7,122 nucleotides of DNA from Methanosarcinales archaeon. GTDB taxonomy: Archaea > Halobacteriota > Methanosarcinia > Methanosarcinales > EX4572-44. The stretch spans positions 1-7,122 of the forward strand of contig RXIJ01000009.1 in assembly GCA_004212095.1 (NCBI GenBank). Direction: 5' to 3'. The position numbers were made by a program, and so were the translations under genes. This document shows, one piece after another, positions 1 to 5,358 of the stretch (positions are counted from its first letter, which is position 1; each line of letters starts with the position of its first letter). The notes beneath the pieces are model-generated. The model saw nothing but the letters and a program-made list of their open reading frames with translations. It searched no databases and had not been told where the DNA came from.

Positions 1-45
1 AATTATTAGCGTTTTTGGCGTATAGGGGTTTCGTTTTATTTGTCC

Positions 46-125
46 TGTGTAGAGATATCCTCTCGTTGTTTTCTGCACAACGAATTTGTGCAGTTGTTAG
101 TATTATCTCTGTACACGAAGTGTAC
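46..125 (+). promoter_or_regulatory. Structured leader with competing stems upstream of the S16 protease gene
   Basis: Four base-paired elements can be read directly. A long stem joins 46-57 to 104-115 by twelve contiguous pairs, two of them G-U. Inside it, CTGCACAA (73-80) pairs perfectly with TTGTGCAG (86-93) around a five-base loop. CGTTGT (64-69) can instead pair with ACAACG (77-82), which excludes that hairpin. GTACAC (111-116) pairs with GTGTAC (120-125) around a GAA triloop, which excludes the end of the long stem. The last hairpin stops 14 bases before the ATG at 140. This resembles a strand-exchange leader RNA, but a set of DNA operators is equally possible. It matches no riboswitch class I know. 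A TATA-like TTTTATTT at 34-41 would start transcription inside the long stem, so it is unclear whether the whole structure is transcribed from here. Confidence 0.45.
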
Positions 126-139
126 GGATCGCAAGGTTT

Positions 140-2050
140 ATGAATTTTTCAGATAATTGTTGTTGTATAATGAGATCTGTTTTTCTATTGAGTCTACTGT
201 TTTGTTTGTTAGTGATGCAGGCAGGTGCCGTTTCTCTTGAAGATGGTGTGAAAATCCCGCTTGTTGCTGATTATATCAGCAGCGACAGCGAAAGAGGTGT
301 GTTTTTAAGCGCTCTTGTTGCTGTAGAAAATGGTAGCGGGCATGTGTTTGTAGATACAAGCCCGTATGCACAGGTGGATTTGCAAGGTTCTGCACGTCTC
401 GCTGCAATGGTTGCATCTGATATTACGTCTCTTGATCAAACACAATACGACTTCTATTATGTGATTGCTGTCCCCTCCCCAATCATCGGAGGCCCCTCTG
501 CTGGTGCAGCAATAACAGTAGCAACGGTTGCTGCGATTAACAACTGGTCAATCAAGGATGGGGTGGCGATGACTGGTACGATCAGTCCCGACAATTCCAT
601 TGGTCCTGTTGGGGGAATCAAGGCCAAGCTTGATGCTGCTTCAGAAAATAATATTACGCTCTTTTTAATTCCGGAAGGGCAGCGCAAGTTCACGGTTTCG
701 AAAAAAAACGAGAAGAGTGGACCTGGTTTTGTTTTTATAGAGGAAAAGACCGTGGTTGTTGACCTTGTAGAAGAAGGCAGGAAGCTTGGTGTTGAGGTGC
801 AGGAAGTCGCTGATATTTATGATGCCATTTATTTATTAACTGGGCATACTGTTAACGTTGGGCATATTGATGGTGAAGTGATTAGCGGCGATTACGTTAA
901 ATTACTTGAACCGCTTGCTGCTTCATTAAAGGTAGAAGCTTTGAATATGTATGGCGAGACTGAAAAAATAGCAGCAAAAGATGACACGCTCAAAAATGCA
1001 GACGATACAATAAAACATGCAGATGAGATGTATGATGATGGAAACTACTACGCTGCAACATCCTTATATTTTAATGCGATGGTAGCGCTTAGAGGCATTT
1101 CTTGGCATAAAGAATATGATCAAGCTGACAACAAGACTGCATTCGCAATAGATATACACAATATGGTTGCAAGGCAGATTAATGCTTCAGAAAAAGACAT
1201 AGAGCAGTATAAAAAATCAGGAGTGCGAGATCCTGAGACGATTGGAGCTGCAGAGTCAAGAGTTACACGTGCACGACAGTTGTTGCACCATGCAGACGCC
1301 GCGAGTCCAGTAGAATATGTAAGCACTCTTGCATTTTCCAATGAGCGGGCTCGTACAGCACAGTGGTGGCTTACATTAACCAGTTCCGATGTAGTTGTGC
1401 CAGAGGAAGAACTGCGTAACCGTGCTGCATGGTACTTAGCACAGGCACAGTCTGTGACTACTTATGCACACACACTGATCAGTGAATCTAATTTTCATGA
1501 AACCATGCACTGGGGTGCTGACGAGGACTTAACTAATGCTAATATACAGTTTGAAAGAGGGTACTATTCAGGGTCTCTCTTTGATTCTATTCATGCCATA
1601 GTGAGTGCAAGTACGATTATCGGGATGATGAGTTCCGGGGATCGGGATGAACGCGTACAAAAAAGTGAGCAGGGGGCTAAAAATGCCATTCTGGAGGCAC
1701 AGCAAAAAGGTGTTAAGCCGACACTTGCCATAAGTGCTTATGAATACGGAAACACACTTGCAGACCCTGATGGAAGACTTACCCAGTACAATTATGCTAA
1801 ATCCATAGCAAAGACCTCGATGGTGCTGAATTCAAAAGGCATTAAGACAGTAAATAATACCAATTACAATATTACAATGGTTGTTCATCAAAGCATGAAT
1901 AAAACGATTGACCCTGAAAAACAGGTTCAAAAACAAGAGACGTACGTGTCCCTGCTTTACAAAAAAATTCCATGTTTTAGCTGTGTTGGAGCTATTTCAG
2001 GTATTATTATCGTGTTTCTACTGTTAAGATTCAAACCACGACATCTCTGA
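140..2050 (+). CDS. Secreted, membrane-anchored Lon-like serine protease (S16 family, archaeal COG1750 type)
   Basis: This predicted peptidase has a Lon-type Ser-Lys catalytic dyad but no AAA+ ATPase domain. Residues 11-30 form a signal peptide with an AGA/VS cleavage site. The protease domain covers about 35-240: the nucleophile is Ser120 in GGPSAGAAIT and the likely general base is Lys161 in GPVGGIKAK, the same order and wording as in Lon. Residues 240-560 are mostly charged, probably helical and perhaps TPR-like (for example around 287-320 and 370-412). A single hydrophobic segment at about 612-629 is followed by RFKPRHL, giving a C-terminal anchor with a short cytoplasmic tail. The catalytic domain should therefore face outside. 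Eight N-x-S/T sequons fit surface exposure. The start is ambiguous. ATG 140 has AAGGT only three to four bases away and adds MNFSDNCCCI. ATG 170 has no ribosome site but gives a more typical signal peptide. The substrate is unknown. The family call is confident; any physiological role is not. Confidence 0.88.
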   Translation: MNFSDNCCCIMRSVFLLSLLFCLLVMQAGAVSLEDGVKIPLVADYISSDSERGVFLSALVAVENGSGHVFVDTSPYAQVDLQGSARLAAMVASDITSLDQTQYDFYYVIAVPSPIIGGPSAGAAITVATVAAINNWSIKDGVAMTGTISPDNSIGPVGGIKAKLDAASENNITLFLIPEGQRKFTVSKKNEKSGPGFVFIEEKTVVVDLVEEGRKLGVEVQEVADIYDAIYLLTGHTVNVGHIDGEVISGDYVKLLEPLAASLKVEALNMYGETEKIAAKDDTLKNADDTIKHADEMYDDGNYYAATSLYFNAMVALRGISWHKEYDQADNKTAFAIDIHNMVARQINASEKDIEQYKKSGVRDPETIGAAESRVTRARQLLHHADAASPVEYVSTLAFSNERARTAQWWLTLTSSDVVVPEEELRNRAAWYLAQAQSVTTYAHTLISESNFHETMHWGADEDLTNANIQFERGYYSGSLFDSIHAIVSASTIIGMMSSGDRDERVQKSEQGAKNAILEAQQKGVKPTLAISAYEYGNTLADPDGRLTQYNYAKSIAKTSMVLNSKGIKTVNNTNYNITMVVHQSMNKTIDPEKQVQKQETYVSLLYKKIPCFSCVGAISGIIIVFLLLRFKPRHL

Positions 2051-2253
2051 AAAACAGTAATACAGCTCAATCCATCAACTTTTCTAACCAAACCAAATCC
2101 ATGCAATCACAAAAAACCAAATAAAAATTTCAGGTCTGCTTAAAAACACATTTTCTCAGGATAAAAACCAAAGAAACCTCAACAAAAATAGCCATCAAGT
2201 TGGAAACGCGAAATTTTAGAGGTAATTTGGAAGCCTTCGATCTCACAACCATT

Positions 2254-2340
2254 TTATACCATAAGTTTATTAGACTTGTAAGTATAACACACAAAGTGTG
2301 ATTAACTACATTACAATGATAATAGTTTAATAATGTAGTT
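2254..2340. repeat. Cluster of three consecutive inverted repeats upstream of dnaG
   Basis: Three dyads lie end to end. The first is imperfect: TTATAC (2254-2259) with GTATAA (2282-2287), then an internal loop, then AAGT (2263-2266) with ACTT (2274-2277). The second is CACAC-AAA-GTGTG at 2288-2300, a perfect five-base-pair stem with a triloop. The third is AACTACATTA (2304-2313) with TAATGTAGTT (2331-2340), ten perfect pairs around a 17-base spacer. The sequence is AT-rich, so some pairing is expected by chance, but the ten-base arms and the end-to-end packing stand out. They could be regulator sites, a small structured RNA or a mobile-element remnant; the sequence alone does not decide. Confidence 0.5.
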
Positions 2341-2457
2341 TAGCAAAGTTCACCGAAAACATAATGAAGATAGTTAAACATTGATATTCATCACTTTCCT
2401 GACTTCAATTAAAAGATGTGTCGGATAAAGCACATTATAGTAATAATAGATTAATAA
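2308..2457. repeat. 26-base imperfect direct repeat, copies 124 bases apart
   Basis: Bases 2308-2333 and 2432-2457 match at 22 of 26 positions without gaps. The best block is ATAATAGTTTAATAA against ATAATAGATTAATAA. The first copy overlaps the third dyad of the upstream cluster. Both copies are almost entirely A and T, so coincidence is possible. Confidence 0.4.
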
Positions 2458-2543
2458 ATGCGATAAGGAACATGGTTGGCTATGTATTTAGTTATCAGTT
2501 GACCCTAGTGACAATAGTTTGTTGAATTAACAGCAGGTTGTGA

Positions 2544-2558
2544 ATATATATTTTTATA
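2544..2558 (+). promoter_or_regulatory. Probable TATA box of the dnaG-ftsY operon
   Basis: An uninterrupted A/T stretch reads ATATATATTTTTATA. With the usual archaeal spacing of about 25 bases, transcription would start near 2573-2582, giving a 5' leader of about 26-35 bases that includes the AGGAG ribosome site. The placement fits the dnaG start, but the exact box within this stretch cannot be fixed by eye. Confidence 0.5.
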
Positions 2559-2583
2559 CTATTTTCTTAATGTACTGAATTAG

Positions 2584-2604
2584 AAACCGCTTCAGGAGCG
2601 ATTT
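2584..2604 (+). promoter_or_regulatory. dnaG ribosome binding site within a small hairpin
   Basis: AGGAG at 2594-2598 lies nine bases before the ATG at 2608 and supports that start. CGCT (2588-2591) pairs with AGCG (2597-2600), and AAA (2584-2586) with TTT (2602-2604) across one mismatch. Part of the ribosome site is in the loop and part in the stem, so folding could lower translation. The hairpin is short and may have little effect. Confidence 0.45.
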
Positions 2605-2607
2605 ATC

Positions 2608-3906
2608 ATGCAAAATACAGATACAACAAAATATATAATTCATGCAAAAATAAAGGTTGATGGGGTTGTCGAACGTCCTGATGTTGTAGGAGCCATTTTT
2701 GGACAGACAGAAGGACTACTTGGAGACGATCTCGATCTGAGAGAACTTCAAAAAAGCGGACGCATGGGACGGATTGACGTTAATATTAAATCAAGCGTTG
2801 GCAAATCTACTGGCACAATTAGTATCCCCTCAAGTCTGGATAAGATTGAAACATCAGTTCTCGCAGCATCCCTTGAAACCATTGATCGGATAGGACCATG
2901 CGTATCTACCACAAGCATCTCACGGGTAGAAGACGTTAGATCCTCAAAGAGAAAACATGTCATTGACCGTGCTAAGGCTATTGTAATAGACCTTTTTGAT
3001 GAAAACGTGCTCGAAAGTCAGGAAATTATCGAGAGAGTAAAACAAGCTGTGAGAATTGGAGATATAATCTTTTATGGAAAAGAAAACATTCCGGCAGGAC
3101 CTAATATACAGAATTCTGACGCCATCATTGTTGTCGAAGGACGGGCAGATGTCACAACACTTCTTAAGTACGGCATCAAAAACGCCATAGCAGTTGGCGG
3201 CACAAACGTTCCACAATCGGTTGCTGATCTGTGCAAAAAGAAAACAGTCACAGCATTCACAGATGGGGACAGGGGCGGGGAATTAATTATAAAAGAACTC
3301 CTACAAGTTACAGATATTGATTTTATATCACGTGCACCTGATGGTAAAATGGTAGAGGATCTCACTCAAAAGGAAATAATAAAAGCACTCCACCAGAAGA
3401 TTCCAATAGACCAAGCTATGAGTCATTATCAGGTAGAGGAGCGAAAATCGGGATATGCGAATGGACCTGTAAAACGCAAAACATCTGATAGTTTAAAACG
3501 GGTGCAGATTAGAGATCATAGGCCAAAAAAGGAAGAGACTGTAGAAGAAAAAAGTGAAGAAATGGAATCTGCTAAACCAAAAATAGAGCCTGTTAAACAA
3601 AAGACAGAATCTGTTAAACCAGATATCAATCAGTTCCAGTCACACATAGATAACATTTCCGGAAGCTTTACTGCACGACTGATCGATGAAAAAAACCGTG
3701 TGCTAAAAGAGGTGCCCGTGCGAGACCTTGCAAATGAGTTGAAAGATGCGAAAAACACAGTAAAGACCGTTGTCTTTGATGGAGTGATAACGCAAAGGCT
3801 TGTTGACATTGCTTTTGAACGCGGTATTGAAAATCTGGTTGGAATAAAAAAAGGCAGTATTACAAAGATTCCTGCTTCACTGCATGTGCATGCCATATCA
3901 AACTGA
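2608..3906 (+). CDS. dnaG: DNA primase DnaG, archaeal type (TOPRIM)
   Basis: This is the bacterial-type primase homologue found across archaea. It has primase activity in vitro in some species and is a known component of the archaeal RNA exosome, so its main job may be RNA processing. Residues 1-165 are the archaeal N-terminal region. The TOPRIM domain spans about 168-255, with the catalytic glutamate E177 in VVEGRAD and the acidic metal ligands D219 and D221 in TDGDRGGE. A highly charged linker covers about 277-345, and the conserved C-terminal domain (about 346-432) ends with GVITQRLVDIAFERG and GIKKGSITKIP. The bacterial zinc-binding and DnaB-interacting domains are absent, as usual for archaea. 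The 432-residue length is normal. The linker carries three copies of a seven-residue repeat. The ATG at 2608 is supported by AGGAG. ftsY follows after 29 bases and is probably in the same transcript. Confidence 0.96.
   Translation: MQNTDTTKYIIHAKIKVDGVVERPDVVGAIFGQTEGLLGDDLDLRELQKSGRMGRIDVNIKSSVGKSTGTISIPSSLDKIETSVLAASLETIDRIGPCVSTTSISRVEDVRSSKRKHVIDRAKAIVIDLFDENVLESQEIIERVKQAVRIGDIIFYGKENIPAGPNIQNSDAIIVVEGRADVTTLLKYGIKNAIAVGGTNVPQSVADLCKKKTVTAFTDGDRGGELIIKELLQVTDIDFISRAPDGKMVEDLTQKEIIKALHQKIPIDQAMSHYQVEERKSGYANGPVKRKTSDSLKRVQIRDHRPKKEETVEEKSEEMESAKPKIEPVKQKTESVKPDINQFQSHIDNISGSFTARLIDEKNRVLKEVPVRDLANELKDAKNTVKTVVFDGVITQRLVDIAFERGIENLVGIKKGSITKIPASLHVHAISN
3565..3627 (+). repeat. Three-copy 21-bp tandem repeat inside dnaG
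   Basis: Copies begin at 3565, 3586 and 3607, exactly 21 bases apart. The clearest conserved part is GAATCTGCTAAACCA, GAGCCTGTTAAACAA and GAATCTGTTAAACCA. Each copy encodes seven residues: ESAKPKI, EPVKQKT and ESVKPDI. The unit preserves the reading frame and falls in the charged linker (residues 320-340), so gain or loss of a copy should be tolerated. Units before and after do not match convincingly. Confidence 0.8.
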
Positions 3907-3935
3907 ACATGTATAGCGTATTTTAGTGACAAAAA

Positions 3936-4907
3936 ATGTTTGACAGTCTTAAAAACAAACTTGATGGATTCAAAGAATCGATAGATGAGATACTAAAAAA
4001 AAAAGAAAAGGAAACCAGTAACGTTAAATTTCGAAACAAAGTCAAATCGCTCGTAGTAGATCGCGAGTTAATAATCGACGAAAAAAGCATAGAAAAGCCA
4101 CTGTGGGGCCTTGAGATAGCACTGCTTGAAAGCGATGTTGCAATCGATGTTGCAGACGAAATTACCGCAACCATAAAAACAAATCTTATTGGAAGCAAAC
4201 GCAAACTTCAACAAAAATCCAAAAATGTCGTAGAACAGGCAATGGAAGATGCACTACTAAAAGTAGTATCAGTAAACCAACTCAATTTTGATGAAATCAT
4301 ATCAAAAGCAAAAAAACCAGTGCATATCGTATTCACTGGAGTCAATGGAACAGGCAAGACTACAACCATAGCAAAGATCGCAAACAGGCTTAAAAAACAG
4401 AACTATTCGGTGGTTATTGCAGCAGGCGACACGTTCAGGGCAGGTGCCATAGATCAGATAGAACTCCATGCAAACAAGCTTGGGTTGAAACTGATCAAAC
4501 ACCAGGAAGGGGCAGACCCGGCAGCAGTCGTGTTCGACTCGATAGAATATGCAAAAGCAAGACACATAGACGTGGTCTTATCAGATACAGCTGGACGGAT
4601 GCATACAAACATCAATCTGATGGATCAGCTTAAAAAAATCTGCCGCGTAGCTCCACCAGATTTTGTGATATTTGTCGATGAAGCAGTGGCAGGCAATGAT
4701 GCGGTCGAACGTGCCACATTATTCAACACAACAGTTCCTTTTGATGGCTGTATTCTTAGCAAAACCGATGCAGATTCCAAGGGTGGTGCAGCCATATCAA
4801 TTGCTCATACCACAGGCAAACCAATCCTGTTTCTTGGTGTGGGACAGGAATATGATGATCTCATAACATTTGATCCACACTGGTTGGTTGATCGACTGCT
4901 AAACTAA
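3936..4907 (+). CDS. ftsY: Signal recognition particle receptor FtsY
   Basis: FtsY is the membrane-associated SRP receptor GTPase. It pairs with SRP54 to deliver ribosomes making membrane and secreted proteins to the Sec translocon. A short charged, lysine-rich N-terminus (residues 1-40) is followed by the helical N domain (about 40-115) and the G domain (about 128-323). Visible motifs are the P-loop GVNGTGKTTT (135-144), the SRP-GTPase insertion-box segment DTFRAGAIDQ (165-174), DTAGR (217-221), SKTD (275-278) in the guanine-recognition position, and KGGAAISIA (282-290). The A domain is short, as in archaea generally, and 323 residues is a normal length. A GTGA sequence just before the ATG serves as the ribosome site. 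No clear promoter lies in the 29 bases after dnaG, so co-transcription is likely. SKTD replaces the commoner TKxD, a mild change that keeps the key Lys and Asp. Confidence 0.96.
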   Translation: MFDSLKNKLDGFKESIDEILKKKEKETSNVKFRNKVKSLVVDRELIIDEKSIEKPLWGLEIALLESDVAIDVADEITATIKTNLIGSKRKLQQKSKNVVEQAMEDALLKVVSVNQLNFDEIISKAKKPVHIVFTGVNGTGKTTTIAKIANRLKKQNYSVVIAAGDTFRAGAIDQIELHANKLGLKLIKHQEGADPAAVVFDSIEYAKARHIDVVLSDTAGRMHTNINLMDQLKKICRVAPPDFVIFVDEAVAGNDAVERATLFNTTVPFDGCILSKTDADSKGGAAISIAHTTGKPILFLGVGQEYDDLITFDPHWLVDRLLN

Positions 4908-4912
4908 CAATA

Positions 4913-4920
4913 TTTATATA
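4913..4920 (+). promoter_or_regulatory. TATA box for the small membrane-protein gene
   Basis: TTTATATA lies just after the ftsY stop. The usual spacing predicts a start of transcription near 4943 and a leader of about 25 bases carrying AGGTG (4957-4961), six bases before the ATG at 4968. The arrangement is fully consistent with an independent promoter for the next gene. Confidence 0.6.
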
Positions 4921-4967
4921 TAACATATGACCAAAATGGCTATAATTATGCTTACCAGGTGTGTCAA

Positions 4968-5315
4968 ATGAATCATGATTACGGCATCATTGAAGATATT
5001 GGGATCAAAGATATTGTATTCTCAATAATAATGATATTGTCAGTTGTAGTAATAACCAACCGTTGGTTATCCAGGTTTGGGGAAAGTGATACTGTGATCA
5101 TTGCAGCATCAATAATCCTTGTAGGCGCACTTGCAGCTTTAATATTATCAATCGAATTACATCTAAGACGCATCGAGAAGCTCGTAGAATCAGGGGATCA
5201 CACTCTTGCAAGCAGTATACAGGATGTAGAAGATTCAATGGACAAAAAACTCACTTCTACGATGCAGAACACCAACAATAAAATCACAGAACTCTCTAAA
5301 AGATTATACCGGTAA
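4968..5315 (+). CDS. Small two-helix membrane protein with coiled-coil tail, function unknown
   Basis: I do not recognise this 115-residue protein. Two hydrophobic segments, about residues 14-31 and 43-63, are separated by a short loop containing RWLSRFGES. From about residue 64 the chain is charged, with hydrophobic residues spaced as in a coiled coil (RRIEKLVES, then DSMDKKLTS and ITELSKRLYR at the end). This suggests a hairpin membrane anchor with a helical cytoplasmic tail able to oligomerise or bind a partner. The ATG at 4968 is preferred over an in-frame GTG at 4959 because AGGTG lies six bases before the ATG and overlaps the GTG. The gene has its own TATA box and ends 43 bases before pan. 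Its position between an SRP receptor and a proteasome ATPase suggests membrane protein handling, but that is only context. Confidence 0.75.
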   Translation: MNHDYGIIEDIGIKDIVFSIIMILSVVVITNRWLSRFGESDTVIIAASIILVGALAALILSIELHLRRIEKLVESGDHTLASSIQDVEDSMDKKLTSTMQNTNNKITELSKRLYR

Positions 5316-5327
5316 GATTTCATAAAT

Positions 5328-5335
5328 TTTATAAA
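5328..5335 (+). promoter_or_regulatory. Candidate TATA box for pan
   Basis: TTTATAAA lies 31 bases before the ATG at 5359. With normal spacing, transcription would start almost at the ATG and give a leaderless or nearly leaderless mRNA. That conflicts with the strong GGGGTG ribosome-type site at 5349-5354, which would only be used in read-through transcripts from the preceding gene. Both signals are plain in the sequence; which is used is not. Confidence 0.45.
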
Positions 5336-5358
5336 CCCTGGTGCAGTTGGGGTGTAAT

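Larger units (their letters stand above)
2051..2607. other. 557-base AT-rich intergenic region without a supported gene
   Basis: No open frame of convincing length or composition is present on either strand. The longest small frames (for example a 17-codon frame from the ATG at 2472) have no supporting features. The first 200 bases are A-rich and show neither recognisable coding remnants nor a strong T-tract terminator. Bases 2254-2340 hold three consecutive dyads, 2308-2457 carry a direct repeat, and 2544-2607 hold the dnaG promoter and ribosome site. No tRNA-like fold or complete C/D-box pattern was found. Confidence 0.6.

Noticed and set aside
2..25. Tail of an upstream gene ending at TAG 23-25
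   Set aside because: Seven codons are too few to distinguish coding from chance.
457..693. Minus-strand open frames inside the S16 gene and the other large genes
   Set aside because: They lie opposite well-supported coding sequences and their translations show no domain; they are shadows.
2130..2200. Short minus-strand frame with hydrophobic residues
   Set aside because: About 20 codons in A/T-rich sequence with no start signal or recognisable similarity.
2288..2340. Replication origin next to dnaG
   Set aside because: There is no orc1/cdc6 gene or recognisable origin recognition box; dyads in AT-rich DNA alone are insufficient.
2364..2402. C/D-box sRNA (ATGAAGA followed by CTGA)
   Set aside because: The C box is imperfect, the boxes are too close together, and no D'/C' pair is present.
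2472..2525. 17-codon frame with AAGGA just before its ATG
   Set aside because: It is too short, the ribosome-site spacing is only about two bases, and nothing suggests coding.
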